NCBI GenBank assembly: GCA_017524905.1
Contig: JAFXUP010000165.1
Location: forward strand, 1 to 64,000
Reading direction: 5' to 3'
DNA: 64,000 nt
Source of the DNA: Acholeplasmatales bacterium
Lineage (GTDB): Bacteria > Bacillota_I > Bacilli_A > Acholeplasmatales > Anaeroplasmataceae
The position numbers were made by a program, and so were the translations under genes. Below are positions 17,620 to 25,629 of the stretch, in pieces (the first letter of the stretch is position 1; every line of letters starts with the position of its first letter). The notes beneath the pieces are model-generated. The model had not been told where the DNA came from. It was given only the letters and a program-made list of their open reading frames with translations, and searched no databases.

Positions 17620-18822
17620 ATGAAACCTTTAGCATATAGAATAAGACCTACATCATTAGATGATATAGTAGGTCAGGATCACCTTGCAGGTAAAACAGGT
17701 GTTATAAGAAAAATGCTTGATCAAAAAAAGCTTTTTTCTTTGATTTTATACGGACCTGCAGGATGTGGAAAAACAACATTAGCAAGTATAATTGCTAGCA
17801 ATTATCCAATGTCTTCTTTTTCTTTTAATGCATCAACAGATTCAAAAGCTAAATTAAAAGAAATTGCAGATTCAACAAAATATTATCCAGAAACATTAGT
17901 TGTTATAGATGAAATTCATAGAATGAAAAAGGATACTCAGGATTTCTTACTTCCATTTTTAGAAGATGGTACCTTAATTGTTATAGGATTAACAACTGAA
18001 AATCCTTATAGAGCTATTAATCCTGCGGTAAGAAGCAGATGTCACATTTATAGAATGAATGAAATTAAAAAAGATGACATCGTTAAGCTTTTAAAAAATA
18101 CAATTAAAAAGGAAAATTTAAAAGAAACAAGTGATGAAATATTAGAATATATCGCTACTGCTTCTTCTTGTGAGGTTAGAACATCTTTAAATATGCTTGA
18201 AATGATTAATTTATTAGATGATATAACATTAGAAAATGCTAAAGAATTAATCGGTAAAAAGAATATTTTAATTGATGAAAAAGGCGAAAATTTCTATGAT
18301 GTTGCATCTGCAATGATAAAATCAATTAGAGGATCAGATCCTGATGCAGCCTTACATTATTTAGCAAGATTATTACAAACAGAGGATTTATTATTTATAT
18401 CAAGAAGATTGTTATGCTCAGCATATGAAGATATTGGATTAGGTAATCCAAATATAGGTCCTAGAGTTTATGCAGCAACAGAGGCTGCCTTATCATTAGG
18501 TCTTCCTGAGGCAAGATTACCTTTAGCCTATGCTGTTGTTGAGCTTGCTTGCTCTCCTAAATCTAATTCAACATATAAGGCAATTAATGAAGCTTTAAGT
18601 GATTTAGAAAATTTAAATTCTATGTCTATTCCACCTCATATTTTAAATAAGGAATTAAAAAGTGGAAAATATGAATATAAATACCCACATGATTATCCAA
18701 ATGATTATGTAAAGCAGCAATATATGCCTGATGAATTATTAGGAAAAGTTTATTATGAACCTAAAGATACAGGCTCATATGAAAGAGCAATTAAAGAATT
18801 TATGAAAAAATTAAAGGAATAA
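17620..18822 (+). CDS. rarA: replication-associated recombination protein A (AAA+ ATPase)
   Basis: An AAA+ clamp-loader relative (MgsA/RarA/WRNIP1) that acts at stalled forks. Walker A is GPAGCGKTT, Walker B is VVIDEIHR, sensor 1 is GLTTENPY, and the arginine finger lies in NPAVRSRC. The C-terminal half is the RarA helical oligomerisation domain (SDPDAALHYLARLL, EDIGLGNP). Length 400 is close to family size. GGAGG precedes the ATG at 17620. A TACAAT -10 (17587-17592) is likely, but the -35 is poor. Confidence 0.95.
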   Translation: MKPLAYRIRPTSLDDIVGQDHLAGKTGVIRKMLDQKKLFSLILYGPAGCGKTTLASIIASNYPMSSFSFNASTDSKAKLKEIADSTKYYPETLVVIDEIHRMKKDTQDFLLPFLEDGTLIVIGLTTENPYRAINPAVRSRCHIYRMNEIKKDDIVKLLKNTIKKENLKETSDEILEYIATASSCEVRTSLNMLEMINLLDDITLENAKELIGKKNILIDEKGENFYDVASAMIKSIRGSDPDAALHYLARLLQTEDLLFISRRLLCSAYEDIGLGNPNIGPRVYAATEAALSLGLPEARLPLAYAVVELACSPKSNSTYKAINEALSDLENLNSMSIPPHILNKELKSGKYEYKYPHDYPNDYVKQQYMPDELLGKVYYEPKDTGSYERAIKEFMKKLKE

Positions 18823-18858
18823 CAAAAAGGTTTAGTCGTTTGACTAAACCTTTTTGTT
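18821..18858. terminator. bidirectional terminator between rarA and the RNase J gene
   Basis: A perfect 17-bp stem (18821-18837 with 18842-18858) with a 4-nt loop. A-run and T-run flanks make it work for both convergent genes. Confidence 0.92.
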
Positions 18859-18868
18859 ATTGATTTTA

Positions 18869-20605
18869 TTAATTTGATTGTTTTGCTTGCTCTTGAGCTT
18901 CTAATGCTTGAGAGCCTAATCTCTTAATTAAATCTAAATCAGTTGAAATTAAAACTGGAATAATAATTGGATTTCTCTTTGTTGTTTTATAAATAAAATG
19001 AGAAATTTCATTTTTTATATTTGTTTTAAATTCACTCCAATTTATAAATTTAGTTGTTAAGAATTTAGATGAAACAAGCATAAATAATTTCTTTATTTCA
19101 AGTAAAATATCGCCATCTTCTGTTTGGAATGTAAAGCCCTTTGATACAACCTCAGGTCCAACCAAGATAGTCTTTGTTCTAGGATTAATATTTGCTGTAA
19201 TTAAAACAACACCATCTTCAGCAAGTAATTCTCTATCACGCATTACGACATCACCAACGTCTTTAAATGCTTTACCATCAATCAATACTTCACTTGATGC
19301 AACATCACCAATAACACCAACATATTTACCATCAACAAATGATAAAATATCACCATTATCAGCAATTATTACTTGATCATCTGTATATCCTATACAATCA
19401 GCAATTATTCTTACTGCATATTGATGACGATATTCACCAATAACAGGAATAACATATTTAGGTGTTAAAATATTAATCATTTCCTTAATTTCTTCTCTGT
19501 TTGCAGATGAAGCAGGAAGAAGCTGTGGAGAAAATTCAATAACATTACTTGTTACATGATAAATTATATCTAAAGTTCTTGCAGCCATTTTTTCTGTTCC
19601 AATAAATGGCTTAGTTAAAATAATAACCTTATCTGATTCTTCTAGCTTAATTAATTTATCAATACCTCTTGCCATTCTTTGAAGCATAAAATAAGGCTCA
19701 TGACGTTCACCAGTAACTAAAACAACTAAATCCTTATCGTTGTTTTTGTTTTTAGAATCCATAAATTTTAAATTAGCTAAATTTTCTTCAGGAATATTTA
19801 AATATCCTAAATTCATAGCTTGATTTACAATCTTTTGAGTCTTTCTACCAATGATTGCAATCTTTTTATTATATTCAACTGCAATATCAACAATTTGTTG
19901 AATCTTTAAAATATCTGATGAAAATAAAGTAAAGATTAATCTATTTTGTGCTTGAGAAATAATATTAGTTAATCTTAATTTTACCTCTAGAATTGTTCCT
20001 CTTGACGTTTCATTATTTGCACCTAAAGATTCAGTTAATAAAGCTAAAACGCCTTCTTTAGCAAATACAGCTAATGCTCTAAACATATGAGCATAATCAA
20101 TTTTAGAATTTTGGTCAAAATTATAATTTGCAGCATAAACAACATATCCATCAGGTGTTTTAACAGCAACCCCATAGCAATCAGGAATATTGTGAGCAAC
20201 CTCAAAAAATCTAACAACTACGTCATCAAATTTTAAAGCTGTTCTTGCTGTTACTTCTATTAATTGATCTGGTTTTGGTTTATAATCATCTTCTTTAAAT
20301 CTTTCATTTAAAACAGCAAGTGTAAATTTAGAACCATATATTTTAGTATCAATTTCCTTTAATAAATATGATACACCACCAATATGGTCATCATGCGCAT
20401 GAGATAAAAATACGCCTACTATTCTATCTTTATTTTCAACTAAATATGAAATATCATTTACGATTACATCTACACCATAAAGCTCAGAAGTTGGATATTT
20501 TAAGCCACAATCTAAAACAAATAGCTTTTCATCTACTTCTAACACATATAAATTTTTACCATTTTCTTGTAAGCCACCTAATGAAAAAAAGTTTACCTTA
20601 CTCAT
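18869..20605 (-). CDS. RNase J-family protein with an incomplete active site
   Basis: A metallo-beta-lactamase/beta-CASP protein of RNase J length (578 aa). Motif 2 is intact (H69-A-H71-D-D73-H74) and so is H138 (HNIPD). However, the Asp of the canonical TGDF motif is Asn160 (YAANYNFD), the SGHA histidine is missing (PASSA, 364-368), and the histidine of PVHGEYR is Ile389 (PVIGEYR). By comparison with RNase J1 this removes one metal-bridging Asp, a metal-binding His and a substrate-site His. It is probably an RNase J2-like partner of an intact RNase J elsewhere. Monocistronic. Confidence 0.85.
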   Translation of the reverse strand: MSKVNFFSLGGLQENGKNLYVLEVDEKLFVLDCGLKYPTSELYGVDVIVNDISYLVENKDRIVGVFLSHAHDDHIGGVSYLLKEIDTKIYGSKFTLAVLNERFKEDDYKPKPDQLIEVTARTALKFDDVVVRFFEVAHNIPDCYGVAVKTPDGYVVYAANYNFDQNSKIDYAHMFRALAVFAKEGVLALLTESLGANNETSRGTILEVKLRLTNIISQAQNRLIFTLFSSDILKIQQIVDIAVEYNKKIAIIGRKTQKIVNQAMNLGYLNIPEENLANLKFMDSKNKNNDKDLVVLVTGERHEPYFMLQRMARGIDKLIKLEESDKVIILTKPFIGTEKMAARTLDIIYHVTSNVIEFSPQLLPASSANREEIKEMINILTPKYVIPVIGEYRHQYAVRIIADCIGYTDDQVIIADNGDILSFVDGKYVGVIGDVASSEVLIDGKAFKDVGDVVMRDRELLAEDGVVLITANINPRTKTILVGPEVVSKGFTFQTEDGDILLEIKKLFMLVSSKFLTTKFINWSEFKTNIKNEISHFIYKTTKRNPIIIPVLISTDLDLIKRLGSQALEAQEQAKQSN

Positions 20606-20654
20606 TCTTATGACTCCTTTCTATTATAGTTTTTAAAATCGCCAATATATTATA

Positions 20655-20683
20655 ATTATACTATATTAACAAATTATAAACAA
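20655..20683 (-). promoter_or_regulatory. probable promoter of the RNase J-family gene
   Basis: On the minus strand -35 TTGTTT (20678-20683) and -10 TATAAT (20655-20660) are 17 bp apart. The start codon follows at 20605 with AGGAG upstream. Confidence 0.5.
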
Positions 20684-20699
20684 GAATATTTGAAAAAAT

Positions 20700-20726
20700 A
20701 AAAAAAATGCCCCTATGCAAGGGACA
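20700..20726 (-). terminator. terminator of the CBM20 gene
   Basis: TGCCCC (20708-20713) pairs with GGGACA (20721-20726, one G-T pair), followed on the minus strand by a run of T residues. Confidence 0.8.
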
Positions 20727-20740
20727 TCTTTATACTAAAG

Positions 20741-21043
20741 TTACTTTGCAAAGTTTGCAACTTGTGCTTCAACCTTTAATCCCTTTGTAGCTGTGAAAGT
20801 TCTGTTTGCAACTTCTTCACCATAAACTCCCTTTTCTACAGCGTCAAAAGTCTTGCCAGCTAAAACCTTAAATTCAACATATGCATCAGCATCAAATTGC
20901 TTAGAAAGTGTAAATACACCGTCTTCTTTAGTTAATGCAACCGCATTTGCTGGATTCCAAGCGCCTAAATTTTCAGAACTACCTACGATATAGGCTTTTT
21001 TTGCATTTGCCTTTACAACAAATTTTACTGTTACTTTTGCCAT
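20741..21043 (-). CDS. stand-alone CBM20 starch-binding domain protein
   Basis: A protein of about 100 residues that is entirely one CBM20-like beta-sandwich. The family pattern YIVGSSENLGAWNPANAV is present, with the conserved Trp of the first starch-binding site. It has no signal peptide and no catalytic domain, so it would act in the cytoplasm, perhaps on glycogen-like polymer. The ATG at 21043 is 9 nt after a perfect AGGAGG; the ATG at 21052 directly abuts that site and is unlikely. Two LacI-type palindromes lie in the promoter region, suggesting sugar-dependent control. Confidence 0.8.
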   Translation of the reverse strand: MAKVTVKFVVKANAKKAYIVGSSENLGAWNPANAVALTKEDGVFTLSKQFDADAYVEFKVLAGKTFDAVEKGVYGEEVANRTFTATKGLKVEAQVANFAK

Positions 21044-21068
21044 TTCAAACATCCTCCTTATAATTGAT

Positions 21069-21097
21069 AGTATACTATTTAATTAAAACGTTTTAAA
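21069..21097 (-). promoter_or_regulatory. probable promoter of the CBM20 gene
   Basis: On the minus strand -10 TATACT (21069-21074) is 17 bp from a weak -35 TTTAAA (21092-21097). The palindrome at 21083-21096 covers the spacer and the -35 edge, a repression geometry. Confidence 0.5.
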
Positions 21098-21116
21098 GAA
21101 AAGTAAAACGTTTACT
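21083..21116. promoter_or_regulatory. two CG-centred LacI/CcpA-like operators
   Basis: TTAAAACGTTTTAA at 21083-21096 is a perfect 14-bp palindrome centred on CG, and AGTAAA-ACG-TTTACT at 21102-21116 is a second inverted repeat. Their centres are 20 bp apart. LacI-family regulators, including CcpA, bind CG-centred palindromes. They lie between the divergent CBM20 gene and recU. The exact regulator is not known. Confidence 0.55.
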
Positions 21117-21185
21117 TTAAAAAAATATTATATTATTTAAAAAAAAACTAAAAAAATATATAATATTATTATGGGTGATTAAAAA

Positions 21186-21758
21186 ATGGCATTAAATTTT
21201 CCAATCAAAAGAAGTCGGGCTACAAAAGTTGTAAATAAAGCCAACCTAGGTATGGACTTTGAACAAATTATAAATGAATCAAATGAATATTATTTAAATA
21301 ATGATATAGCTGTTATTCATAAAAAGCCAACGCCTGTACAAATAGTAAAAGTAGATTACCCTATGCGTACAAAGGCTGTAATAACAGAAGCTTATTATAA
21401 AACGCCTTCTACTACCGATTATAATGGTATTTATAAGGGAAAATATATTGATTTTGAAGCTAAAGAAAACCACAATAAAACAGCGTTTCCTTTAGCAAAT
21501 ATCCATCCCCATCAAATTGAGCATTTAAGAAAAATAATAGCTCATGGCGGTATTGGATTTATGATTTTTTATTGGGTTCCATATAATGAATGCTATATTT
21601 TAGAATTTGATAACATCATAAAATATTGGGATAACAAGGATGATGGAGGAAGAAAATCAATACCTTATAAGGAATTCAAAGAATTTGGTCATTTAGTAAA
21701 GGAAGGCTATGCCCCTAGATTAAATTATTTAAAGGTTGTAGATGAAATATATTTTTAA
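21186..21758 (+). CDS. recU: Holliday junction resolvase RecU
   Basis: Cleaves Holliday junctions in homologous recombination of Bacillota. The nuclease core is seen in TEAYYKTPSTTDYNGIYKG followed by KYIDFEAKE, with the acidic metal ligands and Lys, and the later HQIEHL motif. It has a basic N-terminal arm (PIKRSRATKV). Length 190 is normal. GGTGAT is 6 nt before the ATG. It is usually next to ponA in Bacilli; here it is alone. Confidence 0.95.
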   Translation: MALNFPIKRSRATKVVNKANLGMDFEQIINESNEYYLNNDIAVIHKKPTPVQIVKVDYPMRTKAVITEAYYKTPSTTDYNGIYKGKYIDFEAKENHNKTAFPLANIHPHQIEHLRKIIAHGGIGFMIFYWVPYNECYILEFDNIIKYWDNKDDGGRKSIPYKEFKEFGHLVKEGYAPRLNYLKVVDEIYF

Positions 21759-21762
21759 AAAT

Positions 21763-21787
21763 AAAGAACGTCAAAGACGTTCTTTTT
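21763..21787. terminator. bidirectional terminator between recU and the unknown gene
   Basis: AAAGAACGTC (21763-21772) pairs with GACGTTCTTT (21776-21785) around AAA, with T tracts on both strands. Confidence 0.88.
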
Positions 21788-22538
21788 AATCTAATTCTAC
21801 CATTTCACCATATATTTCAACAAAATCTTTTTTGATTGATGCGTTAGCTTCTAAAAGCTTATTTATTCTAGCTTTAAAGTCACCTTTTTCTCTAGCTAAA
21901 GAGATTTCATCTTCAAAGACTTCTTCTTTTATATATGGATATGCTTGTTTTCTTTTTACAGTATCTGTAGTAATTTGTTGCATTAAATTCATATAGATAT
22001 TTGCATATCTATCAAAATCAACACCATGATAATCCTTTTCAGTAAAAAGATTTTTAAATAATTCATATGATGCAAAATAAGTATTATAATTATTTTGTTG
22101 ATATAATGATTGTAATAATTCAAAAGCTTTAATATATTCACTATTTTCTTCTAATCTTAAAGCTGGATAATAATTTTTTACCAATTCAACAAAATGATTT
22201 TCTAATTCTTCTTTTAATTCTAAAGTTAATTCATTATTTAAAATATTAGTAGATGCAATAATTCTATTATTAAGATTTATTAAATCCTTAGAATAATTCT
22301 TTTTATAATCATTAATATAATTATCAACTTCTTCTAATTTTTTCTTATCATTAAGCATAGTTATTGCTGTAATAAGCATTGTATTTTCATTTCTAATTTT
22401 GAAATCCTTTAATATTTCATCTTTAAATGAGGCAGTATATTTAAAATTTAATTGAGCACCCTTTTTTAAAAAATAAGTATAATTAACTAAAATATCCTTT
22501 ACCTGCTCCTGTAATTTTATAAAATCATTGTATAACAT
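21786..22538 (-). CDS. unknown helical protein (250 aa)
   Basis: A soluble, charged, Asn- and Tyr-rich protein predicted to be almost entirely alpha-helical, without cysteines, membrane segments or any motif I recognise. The C-terminal part (TTDTVKRKQAYPYIKEEV, then an Arg/Lys-Glu-rich helix) is the most distinctive. It is monocistronic between recU and tRNA-Arg, with a shared terminator. Codon use matches its neighbours, so it is not obviously acquired. Function unknown. Confidence 0.7.
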   Translation of the reverse strand: MLYNDFIKLQEQVKDILVNYTYFLKKGAQLNFKYTASFKDEILKDFKIRNENTMLITAITMLNDKKKLEEVDNYINDYKKNYSKDLINLNNRIIASTNILNNELTLELKEELENHFVELVKNYYPALRLEENSEYIKAFELLQSLYQQNNYNTYFASYELFKNLFTEKDYHGVDFDRYANIYMNLMQQITTDTVKRKQAYPYIKEEVFEDEISLAREKGDFKARINKLLEANASIKKDFVEIYGEMVELD

Positions 22539-22614
22539 AGTTGATCACTCCAAACACATTTATTTTATCATAATCATTCATTCAATAAAACAATTATTTT
22601 TTTAAAAATTATAC

Positions 22615-22643
22615 TTGCATTTAAAAATCAATTAGTATATAAT
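22615..22643 (+). promoter_or_regulatory. sigma-A promoter of tRNA-Arg
   Basis: -35 TTGCAT (22615-22620) and -10 TATAAT (22638-22643) are 17 bp apart, 21 bp before the tRNA. Confidence 0.75.
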
Positions 22644-22664
22644 ATTTATCGCTGACTAATAAAT

Positions 22665-22741
<77 letters not shown>

Positions 22742-22755
22742 TCTTAAGTTAGTAT

Positions 22756-22778
22756 AAGTGGTTTAACCACTTTTTTTT
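22756..22778 (+). terminator. terminator of tRNA-Arg
   Basis: AAGTGG (22756-22761) pairs with CCACTT (22767-22772), followed by a T run. Confidence 0.85.
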
Positions 22779-22824
22779 ATTTTATAAGCTATATTTTTTT
22801 GTTATAATTTAATTGGTGATTAGA

Positions 22825-23313
22825 TTGAATAACAATTTAAGATTTTTAAGAAAAGAAAGAAACTTAACAGTAAGAGATATTGAAGCATTAACTGGTATAA
22901 GGAACAATACTTATTCTAGATATGAAACTGGCGTATTAGATTTATCCACTCAAAATATAAAAAAACTTGCTGATTTTTATGAGGTATCAACAGATTATTT
23001 ATTAAATTATAGTAGTGAATATTTAACATGCTATTATGAGCTTGCAGATACATATTATCATTTAGATTATGATACATGGAATTATTTAAAAGAACATCAA
23101 ATAATATATTTTGCTAATAATAAAAGATGTATTAATTTAAATAAGCTTTTTAACATTAATGAAGCCTATGATTTATCAGAATTTATTGAAAAGATATTTA
23201 CAGTAAATTCTAAATTTAATGATTTTAAAAGATCAATTAAATCAACTATATTTTTAAATATGGAATTATTAGAATTATTAAATAGATTAATTTTACATAG
23301 CCTAGCAAATTAA
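22825..23313 (+). CDS. XRE-family HTH regulator
   Basis: The first 60 residues are a Cro/C1-type helix-turn-helix (LRFLRKERNLTVRDIEALTGI, then YSRYETG and ADFYEVSTDYLL). The remaining 100 residues are an Asn/Tyr/Leu-rich helical domain I do not recognise, possibly for dimerisation or ligand sensing. I prefer the TTG start at 22825, since GGTGAT lies 4 nt upstream, the same spacing as at the U32 and mnmA genes here; upstream TTG and GTG codons overlap that site. TATAAT at 22803-22808 implies a very short leader. Target genes are unknown. Confidence 0.75.
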   Translation: MNNNLRFLRKERNLTVRDIEALTGIRNNTYSRYETGVLDLSTQNIKKLADFYEVSTDYLLNYSSEYLTCYYELADTYYHLDYDTWNYLKEHQIIYFANNKRCINLNKLFNINEAYDLSEFIEKIFTVNSKFNDFKRSIKSTIFLNMELLELLNRLILHSLAN

Positions 23314-23342
23314 AAAAAGGATTTTTGAAAAATCCTTTTTTT
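23312..23342. terminator. bidirectional terminator
   Basis: GGATTTT-type stem (23319-23335) flanked by A7 and T7 runs, shared by the convergent HTH and GGDEF-EAL genes. Confidence 0.85.
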
Positions 23343-23344
23343 AA

Positions 23345-25489
23345 TTATTTAAATATTTCTTCTTTTGGCTTTGCATTACTAAAATAATAGCCTTGAGCAT
23401 ATTTAATATTATTTTCTTTTAAGAAATTTAATGCGCTTTCATCTTCTACTTTAGCTGCAATAATTTTAATATTTAATGAATTAGCTAAATTAAAAATATT
23501 TTTTAATATAATCTTACTATTATTCTTATTTAAATCATATGAAGACATATCAATTTTAATATAATCAAAAATTTCCTCATTTAATAAGCTAATAGCTGAT
23601 GTAAAATTATCTAAAACAATATTAAAGCCATTAGCCTTTAATGTTTTAATTATAGGTAAAGCCTTATCAATATTTTTTAATAAATTTTTTTCTCTAAGTT
23701 CTAAATTAACTAATTCAGGAGCTATATTATACCTTTTAATTAATTTATTTAATGTATCTGGTAAATTATCATATATAATATAATCATCACAAATATTTAA
23801 GCTAATTGGATAAACATCTTTTTTATTTTGCATATTATCCTTAATTAATTTAATAGCATCTTCCCAAATTTGATAATCTAATTTATAAATATATCTTGTA
23901 ATCTTAAAAACTTCTAAAAATTCTTTAGCCTCTAATAGCTTATCCTTTGTTTCCCATCTAACTAATGTTTCTAAAGATGAAATCATATTTTTATCTAAAT
24001 CAATAACAGGTTGATAATATGGTAAAATCTTATGTTTTTTTAAATCAACATCCATATTTTCAATAATGAAATGATCTATTTCACGCTTTTTATTAATTGT
24101 TTTTGTATATACACTATACATTGGCTCATATTTATATTTAATAGTTCTAGATGCAGCAATAGCCCGCTCTAAAACAGCAGATGTTGGAATATTATTTTCA
24201 ACATGAGCAACACCAAAGGATAAATTAACATAAAATTTAGGATTAAATAATCTAATATTAGATTTAATATTAATTATTAATTCATCAATCTTTTTAAAAT
24301 CTTCCTCTACAAATATTGCAAATCTATCTGCACCTAAACGACAATAAATAGCATCAAATTTTTCTGATAATGTTTTTAAAATTGAAGCTATATGCTTTAA
24401 TAAAATATTACCATTCATAACACCAAAATAAGCATTATAGCTTGTAATATTATCAACATCAAAAGCAATCATATAAAGGTTTGAATAATCCTTTGTCAAA
24501 GACATTTTTTCTTCACAACGCTTCATAAATTCGTCTTTTGTAAATAAACCTGTTAATTCATCATAATTTGTAAAATTACCGTCTTGATTACTAGATTCTG
24601 TAACCTCTTTAACTGCTAAAACAATATACTTTTTATTATTTAATTCAATTAAAGAAAATTTAAATGCTGCATAATCTAATTCATCATCAAAATATCTTCT
24701 ATAATTTACTGTATAATAGCCATCAGCAGCAAGTCTTGCTTTAACATTATTAATATCCATTGCTTCTAATACACGTTTTCTATCATCCTTATATACAGAT
24801 GCATAAATTGCTAAATTAGCACTCTTTGGATAATATAATTCTCTTGTTGCAATATCTAAAATTGCTTTATATCTTCCATTTGAATAATATAATGTTTGAA
24901 CTAATGTATCATAATCAATTAAGAAAATAGATGAATAATCTGAAGTTGCAGATGTAATTATATTAATTTGATCTTTAAATTCATTTCTTAATCTTGAGAT
25001 TTGTTCTTTAGATTGAATTCTAATTTTTTCATATAAAACAGCTAATCTTAATGTTTTACCTAGCTTTGCTAAAGATGTTTTCTCCTCTTTTGTCCATACT
25101 CTATTTTTATTATGAAAATCAGCAAATCCAACAATGCCATCTAAGGTACCATCATCTCTAAATACACCATAATGAAGAATGCTTTCTCCATCTAATATAC
25201 TATTAGCATGGTCACATATTAAATCCTCATCATAATTTTTAAATAATTTTTCATATCCTTCTTTGCCTAAATGATAAATCCTAACAAACTGTTCAGCATC
25301 CTTTATAACACTATTCTTGCCAATAACCAATTCATATGTATCCTCAACTACCAATGCTATAAAACAGGCATCGACCTTAAATTTATCTCTAAATAAGGTT
25401 AATAGAGGTTCTACCATTTTTTCGTCAAAAGTATCTTTTGACTTTTCGATATTATCAAAGTTGGACAATGTAAAATTGACGCTTTGCAT
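23345..25489 (-). CDS. GAF-GGDEF-EAL protein with both catalytic signatures lost
   Basis: A soluble 714-residue protein: a GAF-like domain (about 15-160), a short helical/PAS-like region, a GGDEF fold (about 300-455) and an EAL fold (about 470-714). The GGDEF signature is LGADRF. In the EAL fold, EAL is ETL, the DDFGSGYSSL loop reads LDNFTSAISLL, the ITE motif is LRE, and EGVE is AKVED. Neither synthesis nor hydrolysis of c-di-GMP is expected; it is more likely a c-di-GMP or small-molecule sensor or a protein-interaction platform. AGGGGG precedes the ATG. Confidence 0.85.
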   Translation of the reverse strand: MQSVNFTLSNFDNIEKSKDTFDEKMVEPLLTLFRDKFKVDACFIALVVEDTYELVIGKNSVIKDAEQFVRIYHLGKEGYEKLFKNYDEDLICDHANSILDGESILHYGVFRDDGTLDGIVGFADFHNKNRVWTKEEKTSLAKLGKTLRLAVLYEKIRIQSKEQISRLRNEFKDQINIITSATSDYSSIFLIDYDTLVQTLYYSNGRYKAILDIATRELYYPKSANLAIYASVYKDDRKRVLEAMDINNVKARLAADGYYTVNYRRYFDDELDYAAFKFSLIELNNKKYIVLAVKEVTESSNQDGNFTNYDELTGLFTKDEFMKRCEEKMSLTKDYSNLYMIAFDVDNITSYNAYFGVMNGNILLKHIASILKTLSEKFDAIYCRLGADRFAIFVEEDFKKIDELIINIKSNIRLFNPKFYVNLSFGVAHVENNIPTSAVLERAIAASRTIKYKYEPMYSVYTKTINKKREIDHFIIENMDVDLKKHKILPYYQPVIDLDKNMISSLETLVRWETKDKLLEAKEFLEVFKITRYIYKLDYQIWEDAIKLIKDNMQNKKDVYPISLNICDDYIIYDNLPDTLNKLIKRYNIAPELVNLELREKNLLKNIDKALPIIKTLKANGFNIVLDNFTSAISLLNEEIFDYIKIDMSSYDLNKNNSKIILKNIFNLANSLNIKIIAAKVEDESALNFLKENNIKYAQGYYFSNAKPKEEIFK

Positions 25490-25584
25490 AATATTCCCCC
25501 TTCGTTAAATTTAAAATTGCATTAATTATGTTCGTTTATTATATCATAAATTTAAAAATAAATCTATAATGTCTTTTTAAAAAT

Positions 25585-25624
25585 AAAAACACTCCATAAG
25601 CATATCAGTTTTTGGAGTGTTTTT
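25585..25624 (-). terminator. terminator of the GH36 gene
   Basis: A 12-bp stem (25585-25596 with 25613-25624) with a 16-nt loop, followed on the minus strand by T-rich sequence, 5 bp after the stop codon. Confidence 0.8.
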
Positions 25625-25629
25625 CAATA

